From positions 57,614 to 121,613 of the forward strand of contig DAITBA010000016.1 in assembly GCA_036824005.1 (NCBI GenBank): DNA of 64,000 nucleotides, in the 5' to 3' direction. Made by a program: the position numbers and the translations under genes. Source of the DNA: DAITBA01 sp036824005. GTDB lineage: Bacteria > Pseudomonadota > Gammaproteobacteria > Burkholderiales > Rhodocyclaceae. The notes under the pieces were generated by a model. That model saw nothing but the letters and a program-made list of their open reading frames with translations, searched no databases and was not told where the DNA came from. Within the stretch, counting starts at the first letter, position 1. Each line of letters opens with the position of its first letter. Positions 25,969-35,113 of the stretch are shown one piece after another.

Positions 25969-27036
25969 ATGTCCGCACAATGTGAAGTCACCGCCAAGAC
26001 TGCTGCGGGTGCGCCCATGAGCTTCTTCGAGCGCTACCTCACCGTCTGGGTGTTCCTCTGCATCATCGCCGGCATCGCCCTGGGCCAGTTCATCCCGGCA
26101 CCCTTCCAGGCGCTGGGCAAGATGGAAGTCGCCCGTGTCAATCTCCCGGTCGGCCTGCTGATCTGGGTGATGATCATCCCGATGCTGGTCAAAGTGGATT
26201 TCGGTGCCTTGCACGAGGTCAGGCAGCATGTACGGGGGATCGGCGTGACCCTGTTGGTCAACTGGTTGGTCAAGCCGTTCTCGATGGCATTCCTCGGCTG
26301 GGTGTTCGTGCGGAATCTGTTCGCACCGATGTTGCCAGCCGACCAACTCGACAGCTACATCGCTGGCCTCATCCTGTTGGCCTCTGCACCTTGCACCGCG
26401 ATGGTGTTCGTGTGGAGCCGGCTATCGAATGGCGATCCGCTGTTCACGCTGTCGCAGGTGGCTTTGAACGACACGATCATGGTGTTCGCCTTCGCCCCCA
26501 TCGTGGGTTTGCTGCTTGGTATCTCCGCCATTACGGTGCCCTGGGATACGCTGCTTACGTCCGTCGTGCTCTACATCGTGATTCCGTTGGCACTGGCCCA
26601 ACTATGGCGCAAGACGCTTCTTACCAAGGGACAAGTCCACTTCGATGCCACGATGGAGAAGATCGGACCATGGTCGATTGCCGCGCTGCTCGCCACGCTT
26701 GTGCTGCTGTTCGCCTTCCAGGGCAGGGCCATCGTCGACAAGCCGCTAATCATTGCGCTGCTGGCCGTGCCGATCCTGATCCAGGTGTTTTTCAACTCGG
26801 CGCTGGCCTACTGGCTCAACCGGGCGGTGGGCGAGAAGCACAACGTCGCCTGTCCGTCGGCGCTGATCGGTGCCTCGAACTTCTTCGAGCTGGCCGTCGC
26901 CGCCGCCATCAGCCTGTTCGGTTTCGAATCGGGCGCGGCGCTGGCGACCGTCGTCGGCGTGCTGATCGAGGTGCCGGTGATGCTACTGGTGGTGAAGGTC
27001 GTCAATACCACCAAGAGGTGGTACGAACGGGTCTAA
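25969..27036 (+). CDS. acr3: Arsenite efflux permease, ACR3 family
   Basis: A 355-residue carrier with ten helices that exports arsenite using the proton motive force. ACR3 hallmarks are KMEVARVNLPVGLLIWVMII, the catalytic Cys in ILLASAPCTAMVFVWSRLSN, and the Glu in GASNFFELAVAAAISLFG. It starts 5 bases after arsC. With arsC and arsR it gives a complete arsenate/arsenite detoxification route. Confidence 0.95.
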   Translation: MSAQCEVTAKTAAGAPMSFFERYLTVWVFLCIIAGIALGQFIPAPFQALGKMEVARVNLPVGLLIWVMIIPMLVKVDFGALHEVRQHVRGIGVTLLVNWLVKPFSMAFLGWVFVRNLFAPMLPADQLDSYIAGLILLASAPCTAMVFVWSRLSNGDPLFTLSQVALNDTIMVFAFAPIVGLLLGISAITVPWDTLLTSVVLYIVIPLALAQLWRKTLLTKGQVHFDATMEKIGPWSIAALLATLVLLFAFQGRAIVDKPLIIALLAVPILIQVFFNSALAYWLNRAVGEKHNVACPSALIGASNFFELAVAAAISLFGFESGAALATVVGVLIEVPVMLLVVKVVNTTKRWYERV

Positions 27037-27068
27037 TGCCGTCATGTCGGGGCCGACCTATTCGGTGC

Positions 27069-27992
27069 CTACCGCGCTTCGTATTCCGTGAAAGCGCGGT
27101 TCATATTCGCGCGGTGAAGTTCACGGTAGTTCTCCAGATGACGGAAGGCCGACAGGTCGGCGTGGCGCGACAGTACCTCGTCCATCGGCTCCATCTCCTT
27201 AGCTGCCTTGCCGACCGTATCGGCGAGAAAGTCGTAGTAGTCGCCCGTCTCGCGCTGGGCCTTGGCAAGTTCGCAGACGCGGCCATGACCTGGCACAACG
27301 TACTCGGGCTTGAGTGCCGCCAGCGTGCGGAAAGACCGCTGTCCCTTCGTGACGCTTGACCACGGCAACACGCCGAGGATGCGGTCGACATAGACGAGAT
27401 CGCCCGTGAAAATCACTTTGCGCTTCGGCAGATAGACCATGGCATCGCCGGGAAAGTGGGCGTCGGTGTAACTCAACACCAGCGATTCGCCTCCGAGTTC
27501 GAGGGCGACGCGATCTCCATCATGGGGCGATGGCGCCGGCAGCGGCGTCGTGCCCGAAAGACGCGTTCCCAACAAGCGTTCAAGACCTTGCATTTGTTGC
27601 TTGGCGAATTGTGTCTGCGTCGAAGCGGTGCGAGTTAGGGCGATGATCCGTGCTCCCTGGTGTGCAAAATGGTCGTTGCCCAGCCAGCGATGGTCCTGGC
27701 TCCCGGTATTGATTACCCAGCGAACAGGCCGGTCGGTGACGACGCGGATCGCTCGTTCGAGCTTTTCGGCGCCAAACTTGCTGGCACCCGAGTCGACGAG
27801 AATGACGCCTGACGGCGTGACGATGAAGCCGAACGTGGCGTTGAGGCCGTCGTTCTCAGGACTGCGCTGCCCAAGTGGCCCGACAATGGCATAGACGTTG
27901 TCGGTGACGCGCTCGGCTTGCGGTGTGTAGTCGGCATGAGCGCTGCACGTAAAGAGTGTTGCAACGACGGCAAGCAAGTATCTAAAGGTCAT
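27069..27992 (-). CDS. Exported metallo-beta-lactamase-fold protein with altered first metal motif
   Basis: A 307-residue protein with a signal peptide (MTFRYLLAVVATLFTCSAHA). The fold is clear: VTPSGVILVDSGASKFGAEK, then INTGSQDHRWLGNDHF where HxHxDH is expected, SYTDAHFPGDAMVYLPKRKV, IFTGDLVYVD and VVPGHG. The first two histidines are replaced (NTGSQDH), while the later His, Asp and His remain. Related SoxH-like proteins occur near thiosulfate or quinoprotein genes. It ends 33 bp from acr3, convergent, and shares an ATGA overlap with the Crp gene upstream. Confidence 0.85.
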   Translation of the reverse strand: MTFRYLLAVVATLFTCSAHADYTPQAERVTDNVYAIVGPLGQRSPENDGLNATFGFIVTPSGVILVDSGASKFGAEKLERAIRVVTDRPVRWVINTGSQDHRWLGNDHFAHQGARIIALTRTASTQTQFAKQQMQGLERLLGTRLSGTTPLPAPSPHDGDRVALELGGESLVLSYTDAHFPGDAMVYLPKRKVIFTGDLVYVDRILGVLPWSSVTKGQRSFRTLAALKPEYVVPGHGRVCELAKAQRETGDYYDFLADTVGKAAKEMEPMDEVLSRHADLSAFRHLENYRELHRANMNRAFTEYEAR

Positions 27993-28639
27993 TTGTCTCT
28001 CTGGGGTCTTGGTAACTTGAGCATGATCTGCAAGTGCTCTTTCGAGCGCATGATAGCCCCGTCCTTTTCCAGCGAAGACAAGGCGCGATACAACGTCTCA
28101 TGGGTCAGGCCAATCTCGGCCGCCACCGCCTTGAGGGACCCGTTTGCTTGAAAGATGCCCGCATCGTCGCTGTGCAAGCGGATGTATTGCAGCAGGCGTT
28201 CGGGTGCCGAACGAATCTGTTTCAGTTCATAGCGCAGACGCATGCCATGCAGGCTGCGTGCAAGATTGCCGGCGAACTCCCATAGCGTGGCAGGCTCGCT
28301 TTGCAGTCTGCCAACCATTTCATTCCGCGAATACAGCCAAGCGACAGAGGTCACCTCGGCAAGCACATCGCACTGATAGCGCTCGGAAAATAACGAGGCC
28401 TCGGCGAATAGTTCCCCGCCGCGAGCGACATGCAGAACAACAGTGCCACCATCGGGTGTCACGCGTTGCATGCGCAGCCGGCCACTCTCCAGGAAATAGA
28501 AACCGACGCTGCGGTCACCCATGCGGAAAAGGTAGTCGCCAGCTGACACATCGCGCTGGATCGGACTGACCCCCGCAATTATGGGTACCGGAAAGTGTGC
28601 GTGAGTCTGTCGTGTTTGCCTTGAAGTCGCGGTGTTCAT
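27989..28639 (-). CDS. Crp/Fnr-family transcriptional regulator
   Basis: A 216-residue regulator. The cyclic-nucleotide-like beta-roll includes AGDYLFRMGDRSVGFYFLES-GRLRM and GELFAEASLFSERYQCDVLA. The HTH reads GSLKAVAAEIGLTHETLYRA. It lacks the N-terminal cysteine cluster of Fnr, so it is unlikely to be an iron-sulfur oxygen sensor. It is co-transcribed with the beta-lactamase-fold gene and divergent from the acetolactate-decarboxylase-like gene (103 bp), a plausible target. Confidence 0.9.
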   Translation of the reverse strand: MNTATSRQTRQTHAHFPVPIIAGVSPIQRDVSAGDYLFRMGDRSVGFYFLESGRLRMQRVTPDGGTVVLHVARGGELFAEASLFSERYQCDVLAEVTSVAWLYSRNEMVGRLQSEPATLWEFAGNLARSLHGMRLRYELKQIRSAPERLLQYIRLHSDDAGIFQANGSLKAVAAEIGLTHETLYRALSSLEKDGAIMRSKEHLQIMLKLPRPQRDK

Positions 28640-28742
28640 GTGATTGCAATCATACAGTTTTGGCCGGGCTGCTTTGTATAGTCGTCGGACCGCAAAACAA
28701 TAAAACCGAGTCGCGGATCATTACATCTCTGGAGGAGGCACC

Positions 28743-29498
28743 ATGAAGTCGATCTACGCCCTTGTCGGCACCATCGCCGTTTCTGCCTGTTCGACCGCTG
28801 TTACCGTTCCTGCCGAGAAACAGGGCCTGGTCGAGTACTACGGGGCCCAGAAGACCATCTTCGATACCGGAAAGGCTGAAGGCAAGGTACCCATCGCCGC
28901 CATGTCGGGCAGCAACGGTGCCTACGGTGTCGGCGCCTATGAAGGACTGGATGGCGAAATCACCATCTACGAAGGCAAGCCTTTCGTCACCAAGGTGCGC
29001 GGCAATGGCTTCACCATGGACAACAGCACGAACGGCGCAGCGATCTTCGCCGCCTGGACGAAGAACATGGCGTGGCGCGACGAGCCGATACCCGCCGAGG
29101 TGAAGACGTACCTGGACTTGCAGCGCCATGTCAAGGCGCGCGCGGCAGCGGCGGGCATCGACACCGGCATGCCGTTCCCGTTTCTGATGACTGGCAAGCC
29201 GGCCGAACTGAAGTGGCATATCAACGTCGACCTCACCGAGGGCAAGCCGGTGACGCGCGAGCTGTTCGCCAAGTCGAAGGCCAATTACGTCATGCAAAAC
29301 GAACAGGTGGATATCGTCGGCTTCTATTCCGAGAAGCATCCTGGTGTCTTCATCAGCGCCTACGCACCGGCCATCAAGGAGAAGGACGTGAAGAACACGA
29401 TCCATATCCATCTAGTGACCAGGGACGGCAAGTCGGCCGGTCATATCGACGATCTGACCTTCGCTGGCGGCATGACGCTGCGCCTGCCGAAGAACTGA
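28743..29498 (+). CDS. Exported acetolactate-decarboxylase-like protein, paralogue 1
   Basis: A 251-residue BudA-fold protein with an N-terminal hydrophobic segment ending AVSACST, compatible with a lipobox. BudA features are YGVGAYEGLDGEITIYEGKP, PFPFLMTGKPAELKWHINV, and the zinc-binding pattern HIHLVTRDGKSAGHIDDL (H-x-H..H). Acetolactate decarboxylase turns 2-acetolactate into acetoin in the cytoplasm; an exported form suggests another substrate. GGAGG precedes the ATG. It is divergent from the Crp gene; a paralogue lies at 36217. Confidence 0.82.
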   Translation: MKSIYALVGTIAVSACSTAVTVPAEKQGLVEYYGAQKTIFDTGKAEGKVPIAAMSGSNGAYGVGAYEGLDGEITIYEGKPFVTKVRGNGFTMDNSTNGAAIFAAWTKNMAWRDEPIPAEVKTYLDLQRHVKARAAAAGIDTGMPFPFLMTGKPAELKWHINVDLTEGKPVTRELFAKSKANYVMQNEQVDIVGFYSEKHPGVFISAYAPAIKEKDVKNTIHIHLVTRDGKSAGHIDDLTFAGGMTLRLPKN

Positions 29499-29512
29499 TG
29501 GTAACTGGGGTG

Positions 29513-29935
29513 TTACCCCGACTTGCTATCTTGCTTGCACGATAGGGCATGCACGATGGCGTCGATCTCGGCCGGTTTTGTGAGGCAATGGTTCGCGCCC
29601 GCACGTATCGCATCGGCGATGGTCGTGGCGCTTGCATAACCGGTCTGCAGCAGGATGCACATGTCGGCGTTGATGGCGCGGAGTTTCGGAATCAGGCTGA
29701 GTCCGGACTCCGTGGCGAGTTGCAGATCGACGATTGCATACCCGGGTTCTACGGTAGCGAGTCGCATTGCCGCCTCGACATCGTGGGCGATTTCCACGGT
29801 GAACCCTCGACGCTCCAGTGCTCCGGAGAGTAGCCGAGGAAAATCCCGGTCGTCATCGACCGCGAGAGTTTTCCGCCCATCTGGCGACCGATTCGCCACC
29901 CGTTCATCCGGGGCGCAGTTTTTCAAGCGATCCAT
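29513..29935 (-). CDS. Single-domain response regulator (RegA/ActR receiver-like, no output domain)
   Basis: A 140-residue receiver. The pocket is TLAVDDDRDF, the phospho-acceptor Asp is in YAIVDLQLATESGLSL, the Thr in LLQTGYASATT and the Lys in CLTKPAEID. This resembles the receiver of RegA/PrrA/ActR redox regulators, but it stops before their Fis-type HTH. It overlaps the ABC-2 permease gene by 13 bp, so it belongs to that transcript. It may be a phosphate shuttle or protein-interaction switch; no kinase is adjacent. Confidence 0.85.
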   Translation of the reverse strand: MDRLKNCAPDERVANRSPDGRKTLAVDDDRDFPRLLSGALERRGFTVEIAHDVEAAMRLATVEPGYAIVDLQLATESGLSLIPKLRAINADMCILLQTGYASATTIADAIRAGANHCLTKPAEIDAIVHALSCKQDSKSG

Positions 29936-30657
29936 CGCCGCCTGATGTTGAACAGGCTCAGCACGAACAGGCCAACGCAGTAAGCCGCCAGAATGAGCAG
30001 GTCGAGGGCGATGGGCAGCGCGTTCCCTCCGCGCACTGCACCATGCAGCGCATCGGCACCGTAGGTCAGGGGCAGGAGCCAGGACACTGGCTGAAGCAGC
30101 AAGGGCAGGTTGCTGACGGGGAAGAACAGTCCGCACAGAAAGATCATCGGGAAACGAAAGAAGTTGGAGAAGGTCTGGGCCTCGAACACCTCGCTGACGG
30201 CGACGGCGATGAACAGGCCCAGGAAGGTGGAGGCGACCGAGATCAGGATGACGGCCGTGAGGAAGGTCCCCCAGGCGATGCCGGCGAGATTGGTGAGGAA
30301 GGCCGCCAGGATCACCGGCACGAAGGCGTTGGCTACCCCGAACAGGATGGCGCCACTGGACTTGGCCAGCATCAGCAACTCCAGGGGGATGGGGGCCAGC
30401 AGCAGCCGCTCGAAAGAGCGGCCCTTCTTCTCGAAGGTGACCGTGATCGCCAGCATGGAGGTGGTGCCGAACAGGATGGAGATCGCCGCCACGCCCGGCA
30501 GGAGCGACAGGATGTCCGCACCGCCTCCGGTGCGGATGAAGAACATGCCGGTCCAGGCCAGGGGGAAGATCAGTCCCCAGCTGATGTTGGGCGGCTTCAG
30601 GTAATAGGTCCGCACGTCCTTGAGCAGGATGGCCCAGAAGGCGATCCACTTTTTCAC
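29923..30657 (-). CDS. ABC-2 type transporter permease
   Basis: A 244-residue membrane subunit with six helices, such as WIAFWAILLKDVRTYYLKPP at the start and LLILAAYCVGLFVLSLFNIR at the end. TVTFEKKGRSFERLLLAPIP is the ABC-2 cytoplasmic coupling segment. The GTG start lies in a GTGA overlap with the ATPase gene. It forms an exporter of unknown cargo (drug, lipid or polymer). Confidence 0.9.
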   Translation of the reverse strand: MKKWIAFWAILLKDVRTYYLKPPNISWGLIFPLAWTGMFFIRTGGGADILSLLPGVAAISILFGTTSMLAITVTFEKKGRSFERLLLAPIPLELLMLAKSSGAILFGVANAFVPVILAAFLTNLAGIAWGTFLTAVILISVASTFLGLFIAVAVSEVFEAQTFSNFFRFPMIFLCGLFFPVSNLPLLLQPVSWLLPLTYGADALHGAVRGGNALPIALDLLILAAYCVGLFVLSLFNIRRRWIA

Positions 30658-31622
30658 TGAGCGCCTCCCGTCTTTTCCCGTTCCTTCCCCATGGCCTCGG
30701 TGGCGAGACCGGTGACACGCACAAAGACCTCCTCCAGGGAAGGCCGCAGTCTGCGAGCCTCGGCGACTTCGATGCCCCGCTCTTCCAGAAAACGGACCAC
30801 GGGACCCACGCGCACTGGCTCGCCCGCCTCGGCCCGGAGCATGCCGGGCTCAGGGCAGGTAAATGCCAGTCCCGGAAAGGCGGCAGCGAGTTCCTCCGGC
30901 ACGCCGCTCAGGCTGCCGGCGATTTGCACCACATGCCTGCCTTGCAGCGGCTGGAGCAGATGCTCGACCGAGTCGATGCGCACGATGCGGCCGGCAACGA
31001 TGAAGGCGATGCGCCCGCACAAGCGTTCCGCCTCCTCGATGTAATGGGTGGTGAGGAAGATGGTGGTGCCGGCGCGGTTCAGGTGGGCGATGCGTTGACG
31101 CAATTGCCGGGCGCTGGCCACATCGATGCCGGTGGTGGGCTCGTCCAGGAACAGGATTTCGGGCCGGTGGATGATCCCGGCGGCGATGGTGAGCTTGCGC
31201 TTCATGCCCTTGGAGTAGCTGCCGAACTTGCGGGTCGCCGCTTCGCCCAGACCGAAGGTGTCGAGCAGCTCGCGCGCCCTGTGCTCGCGCTCCCGCTTGC
31301 CCATACCGTAGAGTGCCCCGCAGAAGGCGAGATTCTCGAATCCGCTGAGTTCCGGATAGAGATTGCTCTCGTCCGGCACCACGCCGATGAGATGCTGCGC
31401 GGCCCGGGGCCGCTGCGTGCAGTCGATGCCGCCCAGCCGGATGGTCCCGGCATCCGGCCGCGCCAGCCCGGTGAGCAGGTTGATGGTCGTGCTCTTGCCG
31501 GCGCCATTGGGGCCAAGAAAACCGAACAGTTCACCGCGCCGCACGCTGAAGGAGATGCCTGCCACGGCGTCCACCGTCGCGAACCGCTTGGCTAGCCTTT
31601 CAACAACAATGGCATCGGGCAT
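30654..31622 (-). CDS. ABC-2 type transporter ATP-binding protein
   Basis: A 322-residue ATPase of the DrrA/CcmA class. Walker A GPNGAGKST, signature SYSKGMKRKLTIAAG, Walker B ILFLDEPTTGID and the His switch LTTHYIEEAERLC are present. The C-terminal 90 residues form the DUF4162-like domain of this class. It starts the three-gene operon ATPase-permease-receiver. The 243 bp upstream (31623-31865) hold no gene. Confidence 0.93.
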   Translation of the reverse strand: MPDAIVVERLAKRFATVDAVAGISFSVRRGELFGFLGPNGAGKSTTINLLTGLARPDAGTIRLGGIDCTQRPRAAQHLIGVVPDESNLYPELSGFENLAFCGALYGMGKREREHRARELLDTFGLGEAATRKFGSYSKGMKRKLTIAAGIIHRPEILFLDEPTTGIDVASARQLRQRIAHLNRAGTTIFLTTHYIEEAERLCGRIAFIVAGRIVRIDSVEHLLQPLQGRHVVQIAGSLSGVPEELAAAFPGLAFTCPEPGMLRAEAGEPVRVGPVVRFLEERGIEVAEARRLRPSLEEVFVRVTGLATEAMGKEREKTGGAQ

Positions 31623-31865
31623 GGATACTAGGCGTCTCCATCAGATCGGCATTTCCCGCCACCGCCGGACAGAAGAGACTCTGTAATGGTGATCACGACT
31701 CGAAGCCCGGGGGACAAGCGCACGAGCGCACAGACGATTGCCGTCACGTCGCTGCGGCGACAAATCGTCGCAATACTCCCGCCTTGGGGACTAACGCACA
31801 TCTCCCACGAGCAAGAGTCACTCGGGGAGAGCGCGCGCAGTGTTCATCATGGTGCGCCATGAAGA

Positions 31866-33116
31866 TCAGAAGTAGAACCGTGCCGTCAGTTCTATTTTGT
31901 GCCGGTTCTGCTTCTCACCGAATTCGCTGTGGGAGTCGCCATGCAGCCAGGTGGCGCGCAGGCGCAGGTCGAGGTTGGTGATGCCGGTATAGAGCAGTTC
32001 CGGTGTCAGCGACCAGCTCTTGTCGGCGACGTTCACGATGGCCGTAACTGACGGAGTGAAATAGACAATGTCGAACGGCTCCTTCTGACTCACTTTCACG
32101 TAGAGATAACGGTCGCCGACATTGACGCGGCTGTAGGCCGGACTGATCTGCTTTGCCTTGTTGAACAGCATCGCATTGCCGCTGTCGACGAGCGAATGAA
32201 AGTCGGCCAGTTGGCTTTCCGAGTAGCCCGTACCATTGCGATAAACCTCGGCGATCCAGGTGGTATCGTTCTCGGTGAGGTAACGAAGACCCAGCAAATG
32301 GCTGTTGGCGTCGGCGACACGGGTAGTGACATTGCCGACGGCGTCGATGCTGCGTTGCTCGACGTCGCGGATGCGCGCCCACTCGCCATGGATTTCCAGC
32401 GCCGAGGTCAGATTGCGCGAGAAGTCGATGCCGAAACGCGGCGTGCGGCTACCATTGCCTGCCCAAACGAAGTCGATGTCGGTATCCAGATAGAGCAAAT
32501 ACAGCTTGGCGGCGGCATTGACGTGGTTCGGCTTGCCGAAGTCGCTGTTGGTCTGATTGCCGACCGGCAGTAGAACAGGGGTAAAGGCAACCGTCTTGAG
32601 GTCGCCCTCGAAATTGCGGATGAAATCCGCCGTCACCATGGTGTAGCCCTCGCGGGCCAGTTCGACATCGTTCGGGTCTTTCGGGCGCTCGACGAAGCCG
32701 ACCGGGTTCCAGGCGTAGCCCTTGCCCCATTTCAGCACGACCTTGCCGATGTCGAGCGTGAAGCCCGGATCGGGCTTGAAGGACGCATAGGCCTCGTCGA
32801 AGCGGTTGATGCGTTCGCTCGTCAGGTCGTCGCGCCGGACCTCGGCGGAGCCCCTGAGATTCAGGCTGGCGATGCCTCTAGTGAACTTGGCGTTGAGCTT
32901 GAGGGTGCCGGTGTTGCGGTCGAGCGTATCGCGGTTCAGGCCGTTGAGCTTGTACAGGCTGCTGCCACGGTTGAGCCAGGCACGCTCCGACTTGAGCTCG
33001 AAGTAGCCGGAAAACTCGAACGGCTTCTTCTCGAACTCGCTGGCATCGAAGCTGAATTCCTCGGCTTGCGCAATGGCGGCAACGAGGCAGGCGCAAAGCG
33101 CCAGCGCCGTTTTCAC
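31866..33116 (-). CDS. Outer-membrane beta-barrel protein of the Lol-like operon
   Basis: A 416-residue protein whose signal peptide (VKTALALCACLVAAIAQA) starts at the GTG at 33116, after TGAGGCGC; an upstream GTG at 33146 is less likely. The mature part is rich in alternating beta-strand segments (FSGYFELKSERAWL, LKLNAKFTRGIASLNLRGSA, LDLRLRATWLHGDSHSEFGE) and ends in aromatic Phe (KIELTARFYF), the BAM signal for outer-membrane barrels. It is the last gene of a seven-gene operon with a Lol-like ABC transporter and LolA-like protein. Its cargo or ligand is unknown. Confidence 0.82.
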   Translation of the reverse strand: MKTALALCACLVAAIAQAEEFSFDASEFEKKPFEFSGYFELKSERAWLNRGSSLYKLNGLNRDTLDRNTGTLKLNAKFTRGIASLNLRGSAEVRRDDLTSERINRFDEAYASFKPDPGFTLDIGKVVLKWGKGYAWNPVGFVERPKDPNDVELAREGYTMVTADFIRNFEGDLKTVAFTPVLLPVGNQTNSDFGKPNHVNAAAKLYLLYLDTDIDFVWAGNGSRTPRFGIDFSRNLTSALEIHGEWARIRDVEQRSIDAVGNVTTRVADANSHLLGLRYLTENDTTWIAEVYRNGTGYSESQLADFHSLVDSGNAMLFNKAKQISPAYSRVNVGDRYLYVKVSQKEPFDIVYFTPSVTAIVNVADKSWSLTPELLYTGITNLDLRLRATWLHGDSHSEFGEKQNRHKIELTARFYF

Positions 33117-33123
33117 TTGCGCC

Positions 33124-33852
33124 TCATTTGCGCAAATCCTCGACACGCGGCAGGTAATTCAGGGAGAACACCTCATCGGGGAACTCGCGCTTCTTGATGT
33201 TGGCGTAGAGCATCACCGACTTGTAGTCCTTGTAGAGCGGGCTATCCGTCTCGACCGTCGCCGGACGCTTGATGCCACCGCCGAAGTCTTTGATGTCCTT
33301 GAAGCGCAGCGTCTTGATCAGTATGCCGCTGGCGGCATAGCATTCGATTGTCATCGGCAGCAGCGCCTTCTTGTCTACCCACATCTTCAACTTGTCGTAG
33401 GCGACCTCGTTGGTCTTGGCCTTGAGCGTTAGCAGGTAGCCGTCCTTCTCCTCGGCCGCGGACTCGACGTCGTATTCGGCCGCATAGTCGATGCGCAGGA
33501 TGTCGGCATTGTTGAACACGCCGCCCGTCACCGACTGCAGGCTGGTGATGCGCATCGGCTTGCCGACCTCGGGGATGTACAGCCACATGTTGTCGCCGAG
33601 GCGCAGCGTGGCCCGTCCCTTGTCGCTCTGCGGCGCGAGGAAGAGCGCGACGATCCTGTCGCGGCCCTTCTTCACCGAGTACAGCACGAACTCCTTCTTC
33701 TTGCCGTCCGGCTCGATGTTGATGAGCTTGCGCATCATCTCGTAGGACTCGGGCTCGAGATTGCGGTCGACCTTCCGGAGGATTTCCGTGCCATCGAGCG
33801 CCAGTACCGGCAGTGCGACCAGGCAAAGGATCAGGGCGAGCAGTTTCCTCAT
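33124..33852 (-). CDS. LolA-like outer membrane lipoprotein-sorting protein
   Basis: A 242-residue periplasmic protein with signal peptide MRKLLALILCLVALPVLALD; the ATG at 33852 follows AGGAATT. The LolA/DUF-type fold segments are ILRKVDRNLEPESYEMMRKL, DRIVALFLAPQSDKGRATLR, LGDNMWLYIPEVGKPMRI and SLQSVTGGVFNNADILR. Proteins of this family accompany MacB/LolCDE-like ABC transporters and RND exporters, and are thought to carry lipoprotein or lipid across the periplasm. It sits between the permease and the beta-barrel gene. Confidence 0.88.
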   Translation of the reverse strand: MRKLLALILCLVALPVLALDGTEILRKVDRNLEPESYEMMRKLINIEPDGKKKEFVLYSVKKGRDRIVALFLAPQSDKGRATLRLGDNMWLYIPEVGKPMRITSLQSVTGGVFNNADILRIDYAAEYDVESAAEEKDGYLLTLKAKTNEVAYDKLKMWVDKKALLPMTIECYAASGILIKTLRFKDIKDFGGGIKRPATVETDSPLYKDYKSVMLYANIKKREFPDEVFSLNYLPRVEDLRK

Positions 33853-33862
33853 GGCGTAATTC

Positions 33863-35113
33863 CTAGACATGACGCAAGGCAGTGATCGGATCCATGCGCG
33901 AGGCCTTCCAGGCCGGCTGCAGGCTGGCGATGACGGCGACGGCGACGACCAGCACGGCAATGGTCAGCACGTCTCCGGCGGCGATGGTCGGCGCCATCAC
34001 CAGGTCCTGCTGCTGGCCAAAGGCGAAGGTCGGACGCCAGACATTGATGCCGAAGATCGCGGCCAGGCTCAGCAGCACGCCGGACACGGTGCCGACAACG
34101 CCGAGCATCAGGCCTTCGGCGAGAAACAGCGAGAGGATGCGCCCCGGCGGCGTGCCGATGGCGGCGATGGTGCCGATCTCGCGGATGCGCTCGAAAACGG
34201 CCATGATCATCACGTTCATCACGGACACCAGCACGATCGATACGAGCATGATCTTGATGAATAGCGTCAGCATGTCGATCATGCGCGCCAGCGTGGCGAA
34301 GGGCGAGAGTTGGTCCCAGGTATGCATCTCCAGCGCCGGCTTGCCGCCTTCATTTCCGGTCAGCCCCTGCAGCGCTTCCTCGACTTGCCTGGCGGCCTTG
34401 CCGAGCCGCGAGAAGTCCTTCAGCCGCACGGCAATTTCGCTGACCTCGGGCTCGCTCATGCGTAGCAGCTCGCGGGCATCGTCAATGTGGATGTAGCCAT
34501 CGCGTCCGCTGGGTCCGGAGATGCTTTCGAGGATGCCGCGCACGATGAAGGTCTTGCCATTCACCGAGCCGTCGCGGTTGGTCGCCACGACGACGACCGT
34601 GTCGCCGACCTTGGTCTTCATGCCGCGCGCCAGCAGAAGCGGTATGACGATCTGTCCCTTTTCGACCAGGGCGCCGTCCTTCCGGCCATCCACCAGGCGG
34701 CTTTGCAGCATGGGCACGGTCGCCGTCTCGCGCGCCGGGTCGATACCGGTGACGCGGATGCTGGTGGTCTCGGCGAAGTTGCTGTACATGCCGCCGAACT
34801 TGACGCGCGGCGACCATGTCTCGACGGCCGGGTTCGCCTTCAGCGTATCCTCGGCCTTCGCCACCATGGCCGGCTTCATGTTGAGGTTGAGCGGCAGACT
34901 GTCGATGGAGGCGACATAGCCCTTGCGATGCACCTGCAGGTGGCCGAGGATCGAGTCGGTGATCTGGCCGACCATCATCGATTTGAACGAGCCGGCCACG
35001 GCGATGAACAGCAGCACCGCAACCATGCCGATGACGATCAGCAGCAGCGTCAGCAGCGTGCGGCGGCGGTAGCGCAGCAGGTTGCGGCTGGCGATGGCGA
35101 GGACGTCAAGCAT
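33863..35113 (-). CDS. MacB/LolC-type ABC transporter permease (FtsX domain)
   Basis: 416 residues with four helices: one N-terminal (TLLTLLLIVIGMVAVLLFIA) and three at the C-terminus (MLTLFIKIMLVSIVLVSVMN, LMLGVVGTVSGVLLSLAAIF, VLTIAVLVVAVAVIASLQPA). A 230-residue periplasmic MacB_PCD domain lies between. The end PAWKASRMDPITALRHV matches LolC/E and MacB. It overlaps the ATPase gene by 8 bp. It is distinct from the housekeeping LolC at 54855. Confidence 0.92.
   Translation of the reverse strand: MLDVLAIASRNLLRYRRRTLLTLLLIVIGMVAVLLFIAVAGSFKSMMVGQITDSILGHLQVHRKGYVASIDSLPLNLNMKPAMVAKAEDTLKANPAVETWSPRVKFGGMYSNFAETTSIRVTGIDPARETATVPMLQSRLVDGRKDGALVEKGQIVIPLLLARGMKTKVGDTVVVVATNRDGSVNGKTFIVRGILESISGPSGRDGYIHIDDARELLRMSEPEVSEIAVRLKDFSRLGKAARQVEEALQGLTGNEGGKPALEMHTWDQLSPFATLARMIDMLTLFIKIMLVSIVLVSVMNVMIMAVFERIREIGTIAAIGTPPGRILSLFLAEGLMLGVVGTVSGVLLSLAAIFGINVWRPTFAFGQQQDLVMAPTIAAGDVLTIAVLVVAVAVIASLQPAWKASRMDPITALRHV

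Noticed and set aside
29500..29519. Small hairpin (GGTAAC..GTTACC / GGGGT..ACCCC) between convergent genes
   Set aside because: Short stems without a T-tract on either strand and partly inside the receiver stop codon; too weak to call a terminator.
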